A stretch of 64,000 bases of DNA from Ficedula albicollis (taxonomy: Eukaryota; Chordata; Aves; Passeriformes; Muscicapidae): positions 124,001-188,000 of the forward strand of contig NC_021678.1 in the NCBI RefSeq assembly GCF_000247815.1. Direction: 5' to 3'. The notes beneath the pieces were generated by a model. The model had not been told where the DNA came from. It worked only from the letters and a program-made list of their open reading frames with translations, and ran no database searches. A program made the position numbers and the translations under genes. Shown here in pieces: positions 38,319 to 51,826 of this stretch (position 1 is the first letter of the stretch; the number at the start of each line of letters is the position of its first letter).

Positions 38319-41300
38319 TTTTCCCACATTTTCAACAAAGTGAAGTATGTTTTGGAAATCTATGAAGAAGCACCTGGCAAATGCTTTAAAATGAACAAAA
38401 CAAAATTTATTTCCACATGCTCAGCTTAGAAAGCAGCTGAGAATATGCTAAATCTGCAATTGTTTGTGTGGATAGGAAAGCCTCTGTCATTTTAGTCAGG
38501 CTTCTTTTAATTTTACATATATTACAGCACTCAGATAATGTCTTTTATTATAGTAAAGCATAAAAACATGACTGGCAACTGTGCTTTAGCAGTAAACCTC
38601 CACATAACCCAAAAAGCAAGACATTTTTAGTGTGGTTTCATCATTCCTTATTAATACTATAAATGGGGTCTATAAATTTCTTTCTTCTACAATATATGTA
38701 ATAAAATATTTAATGGATTGTGAATGACATGTTATAAAACTTGGCATTAGGTACTGCAATTTATATTTAAATGCATCTCAGGCATAAATAAATTCTCCAT
38801 AAATAGAAAAGTATCTGAATTCAGAATACATATAACCACTCATTTAGGTGTAGCATTTTGGATGATGAAATCATTAGACAGTAATTTATTTCTGCAGAAA
38901 CAGGCATTTGTTGTACTTCAAAGGGATATCCTGAACTTCCCTGAGTAAACACTTTTAAGTAGAGAAGGATTTTATAAAAGCTAGAGTCTTGCGTGTATTC
39001 CTAGTGGAGTTTTGGTAGCCTGTAAACAGAATCCATAATTTCAGAAGCACCAAACTGGCATAGCTGCTGCAAGCTAAACAATAATCATGGGGAACTCCTT
39101 CTAGAAGAAGCAGAGCAGGAGCAGATAGTTTCACAAACCTCAGTGAGGGATGGGGACCTGTGTGTTAAACTGCTCATTCAGCCATGAACTGGGAGCAGAA
39201 GGATCTACAGCACAAGCATGGATGGAAGGGGCCTTATGCTTTGTTTGCAACACTCAGAGGAATGGAACAGGACTTGGAGAAATCCTACCCATATCGTTCC
39301 CTTCAGGATTTTCTAGTGAGATCAGGCCAATTTTTTGGGTGGGTAGTGATCTGAGCACTTACTGTGAGGGAGATTAGTAGCCACGCCTGTAACACGAGAT
39401 GTGCAGGAAATCAGCAGCACAGCTCAGACATGAATTAACTAAATCATTTTCTTGCCCTTCTGCCCTCACTCTGCTGCCTCCCCATGCCAGCTACGGGCTG
39501 GGGCTGTATCCCTCTGCCTCTTCTGCAAAACCTGAGCAGCAGTGCTTGGAAATCAGCGTTAGTTTGGAGCAGCAGTCACAAACTGAATGGGCTCTTCTGC
39601 TGTACCCTGAGACACACCACCCTGCAGAGCGTGCAGGAAAGGTTAAAAGCCAAAAATGAAAAACCCAAACCACCCAGATGCTGCTGCACAGGTGGTGTTG
39701 GGGGTTAATCCCTGCAAACTTCCACCTGTGTCTCAAGTGGGTGAAATTCACTGAACATGTAGTGGGGAGGAGGCAGCAATATGATGGAGTGATTGCATTC
39801 CTTTATTTCCTTAAGAGAACTGTTTGAAATTGCTCGTTAAGGTTAGTAATTAATAGTTGCTAGGTTTGACTCTGAAATGGGTTACTCTACTGCTCCAACA
39901 GGAATGACAGAGGAAATTCTGAAAGGTATGGAGGGTTTGTGTGCTTTCATTTCCATCAGATTGCAGGTACTCTCCTTGAGCACCAGCAATAATGTCTGTT
40001 TGAAAGTGCTGGTGGAAGCCTTCTGTCTATAACTTTAGAATATTACAGACCTCTGTTTCCTTTTACAACTACTGCAACTTGAATAAACTGAGGATTTCTC
40101 TTTGAAATGAAGATTTCTCTTGAGCACATGGTTTGATGTTAAAGCTTTGATCCTATGTCTGAAATATTGGTAGCAAAAGTTATGTCCCTTGCATTACTGG
40201 ACAGAGCCCTCTGGATTTCTGCATGGACATGCTCTGAAGAGGACAAGGGTGAAAGTGGCTGGGAGATTTCCAGTGTGGAGGAGGGTCTTGGTAGCATCCT
40301 GAGCAGAATTTCTGTAGTTTCCTCCAGCAGAGGAGGCTTTGAGAGAGAAGGTGCTGTTCAGCAGACAGAGGGATACTTGGAGAGGAATGGTGGCTACCCG
40401 TTCTTTTTGCACCCTTTGCCACATGCTCTATTTGTGTTCTTGATTCTGTTAGCCTAAATGATAAATGGTTATTTATCAGATGGCCTTCTAGGCTGTGAGG
40501 TAATGGAGTGGTTGGTTTCTCTTTCCTCCAGGGAGAAGGAGAGAAACCAGGCAGGCACTCCCAGCTGAAACTGCTCAAGAGACACACAACCACCAGAACT
40601 GGATTAACTTTAAATAACCTATCTTAAGGCCAAAACAGAAACTTGTCAAAACAAACCAAAAAGCAGGTAGTTTTGCTTTCATTAATGCTGCATTTCCCCT
40701 GCTTGAAGCTGGTTCATTAAACTGAAAATTGCTCAAAACAGGCATCTCTGCAAAGAATGCTTCAAGCAAAATTAATTAGCTTTGCTAGGTTGGTAATGCA
40801 CCTTGCTTTGACTGGAATTGAAATTATTTTTTCCAATAAAGCTACAACAGTTTTTATCAGAATTGTCATTAATTGTAGGAAATAGGAATGTGAGAGAAGA
40901 ATTTGTCAAATCTAATTTAATCACACAGTGACCCTTAAAAATTACTGATTTTCTTCATGAGATGCAGTGGGATTTAAATAAACATCTGAAATTCGCCTGA
41001 CCAGTGCTGAGTCTGTGTCTAATCTAAGGAATTCCCAAGTGTCCTTTCGTGTTGTTAAACAATAGCTGGGTAAATTATGCCTAAGGGTACTCCTAAAATA
41101 TTGAAAAAATATTTAATCTGCTCTTGCTGTTCCTTTAAAAAACAACCAAACAAACAAATTATGTCCTTTTAAAGTTGCAGTAGAGTTTGGAGAAGAGCTT
41201 TATTTTGCATGAACTGTGTTTGCAAGTAGTGATCCACTGAGAAATCAGCATGGAATAAACAGAATTTTAATTCTGCAGCTGTTTCTTTGGCACTGTAAGT

Positions 41301-42806
41301 GGTTGGGTCTGCTGCTTTTTGATGGCTAGGACAAAACACAAGTGCAAGGCCAGCTGAGTAGATCTTCAGAAGGACTGTGATCTCTTCCTGCTGTGGAGCC
41401 CCTCAGGAAACTGAGCGCCACAAATTGCCCATCACAGGAACTGGGTTACAGGCAGCTCATGGAGAAAACACCCTGCTAGGGATCTAAAGCACTGCAGGGG
41501 GTGCATTGGGAATTTTGGTTGGAAGTGCCAGATAGATTGGCTCAGTGATCAGTGCTTGTTTCTAATTGCATCCCTAAGTTTTTTGGTTTTTTTTTTAATG
41601 AAGAATGAGGGTATATAGAACATGTAAGGTGTAATCACATCACTTTGATATACCCTCGTGGGATGAGACTGAATTTCCAATGCTGGCTGCAGCTCAGCCA
41701 TGTCCTGCTAGTCTGGTTCCCTCTGTGAATAATTGAAATGTTGCTGTTGCAGTGTCAACAGAAACAGCACGATTTGGTTTCGAGGGGAGGGGTTATTTTT
41801 GCTTTTCTTAAAAACAATTCTTTAAGGTTTCTTCACACCAGCAGTGCTTTTGTTTTCTTGGCATCCTGACTGTGTCTATTTTTTTTAATCTCCTCCCTAT
41901 GTGTAGATCTTGGTGCTGAATTATGCTTTTCTTGCATTACATTCTGCTAAAGCACATAAATGTGGGAATATTAGGAACAGTAATTCAAAGTATTTATCAT
42001 TATGGGCATTTTTATTTCTGCTGGAGTCCCAAGTTTCCATCTTTTCTCCCTCCCACTCTTAATCTCTTATTGTGTTGATTGATACATTCTTTATACTATG
42101 TTGAGGGGTCTTCCCTCTTTTTTTTTTCTTCCTGCATAGAGAACATTTCTGCTACAATATCTTATTTTTATGCTGTTGATCATCTCATTATCTCTCTCAC
42201 AAACAAATGCATTTTTAATGTATTTAAATTTCTTTCATGGTACCAAATCATGAAAGGAAGAGACACTGCTTCCTCAGCCAGCTTTTATTATCATGTTTTT
42301 GAAAATATTCACCATAACTTGAGAATCCTGTTCAGTGTCTAGCTTTGGGTCTGCTTTTCCTGTGAGCTGGGCAGGTGACAAAAGAGAAAGGAATGAAAAG
42401 GCTTTAAGAGCAAGACATAAAATAAAATTAAATGAAATAAAATGGTCTGACATAAATCAGAAACAACAATTGCTTTTTTTATATGGATCAGAAATGTAGG
42501 ACATTTTTATCAAATGTAATGACATTTTCAGTGTTACTATGATAATGAAGGTCAATAAATTATGACTCATTACTCACTTGCTAGGAAACGTACTGACCAT
42601 GGAAAACATCTCAGGTGATGACTGAGGGGATTGTTGAAAATGTCACCATGTTGAAGGTGATGGACTTCCTTCAAAAAAAGACTTTGTAAATGGACTTTTG
42701 CACTGAGAGTATTAAACGGGTAATTCACACTTACTCCCATTGAACTGTACTTGGTTTGTAACATGTAAAACGTGCTCCAAATCTCAAACAAGAATAACAG
42801 CAAAGC
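38319..42806. other. Unique non-coding stretch, no gene supported
   Basis: A 137-codon minus-strand frame (40180-40593) and a 100-codon plus-strand frame (40155-40457) cover the same DNA, which is the usual picture of chance frames in stop-poor sequence. About 38500-38830 is very AT-rich. No repeat family was recognised. Confidence 0.55.
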
Positions 42807-43454
42807 AGAGGTTACCACAGCTAACTAGCCCAGCTCTGTGTTACAGGGATCAGTGTTTAAAAGGTTAACAAACACTTGTAAATGCAGTTTTGCCTTCACA
42901 GTGGGAGCTGAGCAACATCACTTGGCAACTGGAGAGATTCCAGCTGTTCCCATTGGAAAAAGGTGTGTATGCAGCTAACAGAAAAAGTCCTGACTGTCAG
43001 TAGGTGATTCTGGTCTGATTGGAGCCACTGCCAGCTGCTGTAGCTGGGGGTGTCAATCACCCAACACTCATGGCTCACAAGGGCTGTTCAGACCCCTCAA
43101 AGTGATAACAAAACTCAGTGGCACCTTGGTAGAGGTTACCACAGCTAACTAGCCCAGCTCTGTGTTACAGGGAGGAGTGTTTAAAAGGTTAACAAACACT
43201 TGTAAATGCAGTTTTGCCTTCACAGTGGGAGCTGAGCAACATCACTTGGCAACTGGAGAGATTCCAGCTGTTCCCATTGGAAAAAGGTGTGTATGCAGCT
43301 AACAGAAAAAGTCCTGACTGTCAGTAGGTGATTCTGGTCTGATTGGAGCCACTGCCAGCTGCTGTAGCTGGGGGTGTCAATCACCCAACACTCATGGCTC
43401 ACAAGGGCTGTTCAGACCCCTCAAAGTGATAACAAAACTCAGTGGCTCCTTGGT
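42807..43454 (+). repeat. Two-copy tandem duplication, 324-bp unit
   Basis: Copy 1 is 42807-43130 and copy 2 is 43131-43454. By eye I find only three differences (two adjacent near the start of the unit, GGATC versus GGAGG, and one near the end), about 99% identity. Each copy carries the same 60-codon minus-strand frame, which is a by-product of the duplication and not a gene pair. The unit is moderately GC-rich. I do not recognise it as a known transposon, though an unrecognised LTR fragment is possible. A second tandem duplication follows immediately. Confidence 0.97.
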
Positions 43455-43598
43455 ATGCTCCACAGTAGCAGAGGGGGTGGTGATACGGGAGAGTAAAACT
43501 TCATGAAGTTTGCCATGGAAAATGGCATGCTCCACAGTAGCAGAGGGGGTGGTGATACAGGAGAGTAAAACTTTATGAAGTTTGCCATGGAAAATGGA
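43455..43598 (+). repeat. Two-copy tandem duplication, 72-bp unit
   Basis: Copies at 43455-43526 and 43527-43598 both begin ATGCTCCACAGTAGCAG. Three substitutions separate them. It starts exactly where the 324-bp duplication ends, so the two rearrangements abut. Confidence 0.97.
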
Positions 43599-46500
43599 TC
43601 CTTACTCTGCTGTCTGTCAAACACAGGGAAAAGAAACTACATGATTGTATGAAAAATGTTCCTCTGAGGGTCATTGCTCCTCTGTGGGTGTCATTTTACT
43701 GTTTGTTGATAATGGCTAAAGTCATGAACCAAACACTTAATAAATGTTTAATTGCAGTAGTAAGTTATTTAAACATTTCTGGAACACAGTGTTATAATTA
43801 ATTGCAGTTAATTATTCTAGGGCTCAGAGCCTATCTTTGAAAGCTCTGTGCTGCTGGGGTCCCCAGACCTTCCCTAGCAGCCTGTGAGCAGCTTCACATG
43901 GCTGACCCAGCACATGGAGCCTCTTGGGAGCCTTCAATGAAAAGTGCTGAGACCACCAAACAAATTAGTTTCTACTCCATTTTTAGAGTGCACAGTCCTT
44001 CTGACAGTCCCTTTGGAACCCAGCTGTAAAGCAACTGTAATCTGTAACATAAAGAGTATTAAATGTGAGTATTAAATATTAAAGAACCTCTTCTTCATCT
44101 ATCTTGATTGCTGTATTTCACAATTTAGATGTGTTACATTCTTGCTGAATCCTTACAGAGTCCATTTATGGGTTGGGAGCATATTCTGCTTCCTGTGAGG
44201 TATTTGAAAGTGTTTGTTAGCTTACAATCAGGTTGTTCTTTCTGTGCAGTAAAATAGACTCTTGGAAACTTGAGCTTAACCCTGGTAGCATTTCTTTAAA
44301 TGAGAAAATTTAGCAGATCTCTGTTCAAAACTAACTTTTCCAAGTCATTTGTACTCTACAAAAAAAAAAAAAAAAAAAGATCGAGGTACTTTGACAGGAG
44401 TGTTCTTACTTGATCATCCAGTCACTATAAATTTTGATACAGAGTTTTTTTGATGATTTTTTTTTTCTGGACAAAAATAATTTTCAGACACACATGTTTT
44501 ACAGCTCCTTCAAATCTTACCTTATTTCCCAAGTTTTTAAACTTCCTCCTTTTTGACACAGTGTCAACATGCCTATTTGCACAGTCAATACTTTTAAGAG
44601 CAAACAAAGTTATAAATACCTGTATTTGGGGGAAGTTTGAGCAGGAGATCAGAGCATACCTGTGTCTTTGTGGAGATGGACTCAGTGGCTGCAATGAGGT
44701 TTTTTCCTCATCTCTGTAGGCAGCTGCACATAACAGCACACTCAGAAAAACCCACCAGATAGAAGGAGAAACATTCCTGTTGTGCTTTGCAGAAAAATTA
44801 ATTTTGATTGGCAGTTTTAAGAAGGTCACATTGATTTAATTAGAAGTTGCATTCACTCCTTCTACTGTTGCTGTATAAAGATTACTCAGATTTTTTGTGC
44901 AATTTTAATCTTTCTGTTTTTTCAGGAAACTTAAGATAGTGAGAAAAGACAGAACCAATTATCTATCAAGCACTTGCATAATCCTAAAATATACCTCTCT
45001 GTAAGTATATAATGACAGTGTGCACTTTAAAATAAATTCTCCTAGCAGTAACAAAGCTGGGGATTTGATAAGTCTCACAGTCCAATTTCAAGTGAGCAGG
45101 AAGAGACAATTTGTCACAGTCAAGTGATCTTAGGACCTGCTGTCTTTATTTTCTTAAAATATGAAGTATAAAAATTTAATGCTGTAATTTTATGGAGATG
45201 TTCCTTACTCAATTCACAGGGATTTAAATACAGTAAAGTAGCAGTATATGATCTTTTTTTGTGAAAAGAGTTTTGAAGTAAAACCACCTACATTGAAGTA
45301 ACTACCAGTCCTTGGAAGTTAGAGGAAAATGTAGAGGTAGGTGCATGAAAAAAATCTTCAGTTATTTTATGCATATGAGCTCAAAATTCTTGGGTTTTTT
45401 TTCCCCCCCTTCCTCTCTACAAAGTGAACTCTGGATTGCACCTGATTTAGTCACAAGAGCAAATTAAGCCCATAAGAATTTGGGTTGCAGGGGATGATTT
45501 TGGCTCCCTGTCAGACTTCTGTACTTGCTTTTTCCAGTCCCCAGCCTCATTTGTATGCTTTACAGAGGGACACAAGGCGTGGGCTGAGTGGTGTTTGGGA
45601 CAGAATTAACAAACATGGTTGTGCTGCTCTTCATGCCTCTTAGGCAGTGGAAGTGTTCTGCATCTGCTAAGCCAGTATAAATAATGCAGGCAGTAAACAA
45701 ATGACACGTAAAGATTTTGGAATAAATATAGCTGTGTGATTAACCTTTTATCTCTGCTGATACAGACTGTGAAAGTGGGTAAATTGAATTTGGAGCAAAG
45801 CTGTGCTCCCCTGTCAGCTCCCTGATGCTCCCTTCCTGAGCTGCAGTTTGGAGGGATGCCTGCACCACTCACCTGCTGCACCAAGCCCTTGGCTCTGCAG
45901 CCCTGCACGCCCTTGTGACAGTCACATTTCCCTGGGGCTCTTTCCAGTGCCTTGAAACGAGTCACAGCATGTAAAACCTGAGGGGTGTTGTGTGTGCTGC
46001 CCTCTGTTTGTGTGTTCATTTCCATGCATGAAAGGGAGATGCGTTCTCAAGTTTCTACTTAGATGTGATTTATTTTTCCTGCTGTTGCTGTACTCAAGCT
46101 AAGATTTTGTCCTAAACTTTTAATTCTAATTTATAGCAAGAAAAGTGACTTCTCACACTCCTGTACTTCTTCCAGCCCACCTTGCATGCTGACAAGTGAG
46201 ACATGACACCCATATATCCTAAGCAATTCGGTTTCCTTTTCCAGTGCAGCACTTCCAGAAAATGCCCTTGAAAACCTGGATGATGATCATGCCACTCCAT
46301 GCTGTACAATATTCTGCATTGTCTGTGCCTAAGCATTCAAATGTTGCCTCACTAAGTGGTTGTTTAATTGCAATAGCTGGTGTGTTGTTTTGCCAGCTCT
46401 TGTAATCACCTGAGCATCTGAGGAGGAATGTTTGCAGCAGTGAGCATTAGTGGGTAAACTTTTTCGGAATGATTTAGCATTGCTGCATAATACTGTGCAA

Positions 46501-47587
46501 TATCTTCATCTGGTTCAAGTGAGTGAATAGTGGTTTGAGTGAAGCTTCTAGATTTAATATTGTAGAAAAATGCCAGCAATTACAGTGCAGTGTGGCCAGC
46601 TGCAGTTTGTTTGACATAATGGTATTGCACTGATGACTCTCCTATTACCTGCAGCTACTTAGAGCCAAAAGAGAAAGGACTCCTAATGTCTTTTCATCTT
46701 GTAATGAGAGAAAAGGTGAGCCTTGCGTCACACTGTTGACTTTCCTCAAAGAAATTAGGAGTGCAGAAATCCAGCACAAGGTGATGAGACAAAATGGTCT
46801 GTAGGAGAATAAAAAAGTTGAAGCAAGCTGAAAAAAATACCCAATTGTCCTTAGACTGGGTGAAATGGATGAAGATAGTTTGGTGTGGATTTATTTAGCT
46901 TCTCTTTAAAATAACAAAGACAGCTCTCTTTCACTCTCCAGTCACAGCAGCACAACAGTTATATTGCAGTGGGTAGTCTGATATTTATGGCTTTTCTAGT
47001 GGGCAAACTGTTGCTTTTACAAAGTATCTTCTATTGCAGTTCATGAAGAAAAGAAATTACCTTGGGAATCAGAAATGGATAATTAGCATCAACAAAAAAT
47101 GCAATTATCCTTGCAAGATTAGCCTATTTGGAGAAGATTGGGTTTTTTAAGTCATGGGGTGGTTTCAACCAGAAGAGGGCTACAGAATGTTGATTCCAGT
47201 CTCATGTTAGTTATCCTTTTCCCAACTTCCCAAAACAGTTGATACTAGCTGCAGAATTTAGATACAGACTTTGAACTCCTGCCTTGCAGAGATCCAGAAA
47301 TGAAATGAGGCTCCCTTTCTGTGTTAAAATATTGACTGAGTGGGGAAAAATTTATTGAATCAATCAATGCCAGTCCTTTTGTTTAGTTCTTTTCTGTTTT
47401 CACATTTTACTGTTCTTGAAAGCTTTTCTTCCCCTTTATCACTCTATTCCAGACAGCTGCAGCTCCACTCTGTGTGATGTCTTCCACCAAATGCCTGTTT
47501 TTTTCCACATCACCACTGGAAATATTAGTTAGGGCTGCTGCATTCTTATGGTGACATGGTAATGTCCCTGTGCATTGATGAGAACAC
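43599..47587. other. Unique non-coding stretch, no gene supported
   Basis: Contains an A19 run at 44360-44378. Minus-strand frames of 134 codons (44425-44829) and 139 codons (45606-46025) have no recognisable motif. No mobile element was identified. Confidence 0.55.
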
Positions 47588-47701
47588 AATATTGGGATAT
47601 ATAAAAAATATTATATATAATATTATATATCTATTATAATATTATATAATTATATATAATACAATATATAATATTATTATATAATATATAATATTGGGAT
47701 A
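47588..47701. repeat. AT-only tract bounded by 12-bp direct repeats
   Basis: About 90 bases between 47600 and 47690 consist almost only of A and T in TATA/AATATT patterns and can fold on themselves into long hairpins. The tract is bounded on both sides by the same 12 bases, AATATTGGGATA, at 47588-47599 and 47690-47701. It is likely an expanded, unstable AT microsatellite. Confidence 0.85.
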
Positions 47702-48192
47702 GCACCACAAAACTGAGGACTCCTTCCACAAAGGAAAGTAAGGCTGATTTCATGTTATATGGCTGCTTATTTGCACTTGCCTTAAAGCACTGTGCAAATG
47801 CCTGCAACTTCAAAATGTTCCAGGAAGTTGAGTTTACTTATTTTATTTATTTTGGGGTTGGGGTGGTGAAGTTAGGGCATTAGAGATTCAGAGAAAGTTT
47901 CATTTAGCATTTTATGTGGTGTACAGTGGCTTAGAGAAGGACCATCTGGTTACTTGGGCAAAAATGACTCAGCCACACACTCTTTAATTATTTTCTTTTT
48001 TTGTGCAGGTGAGTGAAGCAAACTAATCAGACCCTGACTCATGACTGTGTCTTTATTCCTGATCCAGCACAGCATTTTAACTTTCCCTCTTGAGTATGTC
48101 AGGAGCTGGAGGAGCTTTATCTTGCCAGAGGTGACCATGTGGCTGACTTGAACACTGCTGACTGTCCTGGGAGTGTGAAAGGTCTCAGGCTT
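47702..48192. other. Unique non-coding stretch
   Basis: Ordinary mixed sequence leading into the homopolymer block. No feature was recognised. Confidence 0.6.
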
Positions 48193-48486
<294 letters not shown>

Positions 48487-48995
48487 TCTTTGCTTTAGCT
48501 ATTGTGGAGACAGATGTGCCCTAAGGGCAAATCACTGCTTTAGAGGCCAGGCAATGTTGATTATATTATTTCCTCAGGAGTTACCTGGCAGTGCCTATTT
48601 AAACTAGATCAGAGGAGCTCTGTTATTAGATGATGCCTGGGAATGTGCCCTGCAGTCTGAAATGGATGCTGCTGCTTGGGAAAGCTGCCAGATTGTTTTA
48701 AACAGCTAGAGCAGAAATAATAATAAAAAAAATCTCTGCAATGCCTCATGTATTTTAAATATTGTTAAATAATTTTAGTTGCACAAGTGGAAGAGGAAAC
48801 CAGCTAGGTAATTTGCTGATAGGAAAATCCTGTATGGAATGATCAGTCAGCTCATGTATGAGCTTGTTGCCCAGCAACTACACAAGTAAACTTTCACTTC
48901 ACTACATTTTCCAGATCTCATTAGATTCCACAAATAAAATTAACTTTATCTTCAAAACACAGAAGAAAACCTTGCAGTATGGAAAATACAGTCTT
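48487..48995. other. Unique non-coding stretch
   Basis: AT-rich sequence with no recognised feature. Confidence 0.6.
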
Positions 48996-49070
48996 CCATG
49001 TGCTCTGGGACATCCCCTGGGCTCAGCTGTCCTGGCTGTGTCCCCTCCCAGCCCCTTGGAGCACACTTAA
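48996..49070 (-). mobile_element. Fragment of ERVL-type LTR (U3 part)
   Basis: Read on the minus strand, this segment contains GGGAGGGGACACAGCCAGGA followed by an AGCTGA-type stretch, then GGGATGTCCCAGAG and a CATG. This order resembles the U3 region of avian ERVL-type LTRs as I know them. It shares a run of more than 35 bases with the 60.5 kb LTR fragment, apart from an 8-base gap. It is a short decayed piece with no coding part. Family assignment is from memory of the family and needs a repeat-library search. Confidence 0.5.
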
Positions 49071-51040
49071 AGCTGGAGAGATTGCTCCAGGTGGTGGTAA
49101 CAACACTCCTAAACAACATTTTAAAAACTGAGATTTATACAGGGAAGCTTGAACTGCAACCCTTTTTTTTTTTTGTGAACTTGCAGAACAAATCTTAGGA
49201 TGGTCTGGAAATACCTGCTTCACACAGAAACAGAATGCAGTAAATGTTCAGAAAGTATCAAAAAGATACACAGAAGTGGTTGGTGCTCTACTCTGGAAGT
49301 GTTTGAAGCATTTTGAAGAACAGAATGCAATGCACTCCTGTTTGGGGTTTATAAAACTGACTCAGGAACAGTGATGATGCCTGACAAACTGTGAGAGGTG
49401 ATGTCCAAAATCCAGCAGGTTTTGCAAGCCAGCATCATCAGAGATGGTAAAGGTCAAGGGTACTTTTCCATCCAGACAGCTGCTAAATTGGTTGAATTTA
49501 ACTGGTTGAAATGAATTTGTTTCACTTGGCAGTTATATCCTGGATAGACACGGCCCATGTTTGCAAGGTCTAGGCTGAAAACCAGATCTTCTCAAGGCAA
49601 AGGTCCAGTAGTGCCTCACATCTGGCACAGCTGGAGAGGCCTGAGGTGGGCTCTAGGTCTGCAGCAGAGAGAGGCTGGTGACCTTGAGGGACCCTCACTG
49701 GTGATTGATTTCCTCCCCCTTAACAGGGCAATTCCTTTTCTCAGGGAAGGTAGGGACACTTCCATGGGGAAGATGCTGTGGAGCTAAATTTACAATTCCT
49801 GCATTTTACACTTCAGTGGCTCTCATTTAATCTCAAAATTAGGCAGCTCCTTAGAGAACAATTACATTTGCTGGAATAGTCATTTACTAATACATTTACC
49901 AGCATCTGCACAGGGTGCAGTTTACAAACACTTCCTTCAGGAAATGTTTTTAAGCTATTCTTCAAGTCATTTTCAGGTTGTGCACTTGAAAGGAATAATT
50001 TGCTTTATCACCCGAGGATCCTGAGGGGGTATTTCATAAGTTTTCATAGCTCTTGCTGCTCAGATGATTTACATATTTTTTTCTTTGTTTTTTGTTTTTT
50101 TTTGTTTTTGGTTTGTTTTTTTTCAGTAGTTGCTTCTCAGAGAGGCAGACCTGGTGGGGTGTTAGCACTTCTGAAATGTGGGGTCAGAGTGCAGAGCAGT
50201 GGGAAGAGGAAAAGGAGACAAAATAACCACCTGATAAAATCTGGCTCATGAGGACAAGGTCCTGAGAACACCACCCAGGCCTTGCAGTTCCTGCCTCTTC
50301 CCCTGGTTAGCAACAAAATCAAACCACCAGGATTTGGTGTGCTCACGTTGCTACAGATAATTACATTTAACAGATTTTATTTATGCAAGTCTTGAGGAAG
50401 AACTTCATTGCATTTGAGTTATTTCTTTCTCCTATTTGTCTGAGACCAATCAGGCAGATAGAACTGTGCTTTTGTTAATTCCCAGCCTAATTTATCTTCT
50501 CTATTTTTTATCTTCGCCAGTTTCAATTTATTTCTTTCTTGGCTGCAGAGGACTGTGATGAACTTGCAGTGAAAAATCTGAAACCAAAGACAGCATTTAA
50601 TCAAAACATTCGTACATTCAACTTAATTCCCCTGATTTCATTTATTTCCTTAGATATCTGATATAGGAGTTTAAGTGATGGAACTAAATAACAGCGAAAG
50701 CAAATGATCTCAGGGAAAGTTCTGCTGATTCTCATAGCTCTTGTCTTGGGTTGATAGTATTTCATTAATTTCCTTTGAGATCCTGTGTGACAGCATAATT
50801 ATGATATAAGAGTTAGCTAGGTGGCATAAAATAATCTGCCACTAAAGCCTCAAAGACAAGGTCACATAGAGTACAAGTGTCTTCAAAATTATGTTTCTGG
50901 AACAAGTGTTCCAGCTGCAGAAAAAAATAAAACAAGTGACATTTTAGTTTTTGACACCACCTCTAGCAGCTGCAAAGCAGTTCACCAAAATGAACTACAG
51001 CACTTTAAAAAGCCATTAATGTTAATTTAGATTTCATTTT
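49071..51040. other. Unique non-coding stretch, no gene supported
   Basis: Contains a T11 run at about 49163 and a T/G-rich tract at about 50078-50124 ending in CAG, which resembles a splice acceptor but has no supporting downstream frame. Open frames are at most 83 codons and none is recognised. Confidence 0.55.
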
Positions 51041-51826
51041 TGTTTATGTAGGACAATACTTAAAATCATCTGTTTATGCTTCTAGAAAATAAAGTAAATT
51101 GTTTAAAAAATTAATTATAACAAGGGTTTTTAAAATTAAAATAAATATTTGTCCCTGTTTTCTGACCATAAAAGTGTGTTGTTGCATCTCCTGCCTTCTT
51201 GCAGGAGATAATGTATTTTATTTTGATCAAGATGAATTTTGAGAAGATCTTCCCAGATTACTTTGTGTATGTGTTTGTCTTTATATCTGTGTGTGTGATG
51301 CTATAAACCACAAATAAACATGTTTGGTTATGATATTGTTAGCATCAGCTGTGCTAACTCTGGAAGTAGGTGATTTCTAAGGGTTTGCTTTGTTACTAGG
51401 TTTTTTATTTCTTACTGCTTTAAAAACAGTCCATGTTTATGTAGGACAATACTTAAAATCATCTGTTTATGCTTCTAGAAAATAAAGTAAATTGTTTAAA
51501 AAATTAATTATAACAAGGGTTTTTAAAATTAAAATAAATATTTGTCCCTGTTTTCTGACCATAAAAGTGTGTTGTTGCATCTCCTGCCTTCTTGCAGGAG
51601 ATAATGTATTTTATTTTGATCAAGATGAATTTTGAGAAGATCTTCCCAGATTACTTTGTGTATGTGTTTGTCTTTATATCTGTGTGTGTGATGCTATAAA
51701 CCACAAATAAACATGTTTGGTTATGATATTGTTAGCATCAGCTGTGCTAACTCTGGAAGTAGGTGATTTCTAAGGGTTTGCTTTGTTACTAGGTTTTTTA
51801 TTTCTTACTGCTTTAAAAACAATCCA
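51041..51826 (+). repeat. Two-copy tandem duplication, 393-bp unit
   Basis: Copy 1 is 51041-51433 and copy 2 is 51434-51826, both starting TGTTTATGTAGGACAATAC. Reading the copies side by side I find a single difference (CAGT versus CAAT at the very end), so identity exceeds 99%. Each copy contains a perfect hairpin, ATCTCCTGC-cttctt-GCAGGAGAT, at 51186-51209 and 51579-51602. The duplication is very recent, or it is an assembly duplication of one locus. Confidence 0.98.
51186..51209. other. Perfect 9-bp-stem hairpin, first copy
   Basis: The stem ATCTCCTGC pairs with GCAGGAGAT around a 6-base loop. It is copied unchanged at 51579-51602 by the 393-bp duplication. It is too short for a miRNA precursor and has no U-tract behind it. 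Confidence 0.7.

Noticed and set aside
42896..43402. Two identical 60-codon minus-strand open frames
   Set aside because: They are the same chance frame copied by the 324-bp tandem duplication. The translation matches no family.
50078..50126. Splice-acceptor-like T/G tract ending in CAG
   Set aside because: No donor or credible frame follows. It is low-complexity T/G sequence.
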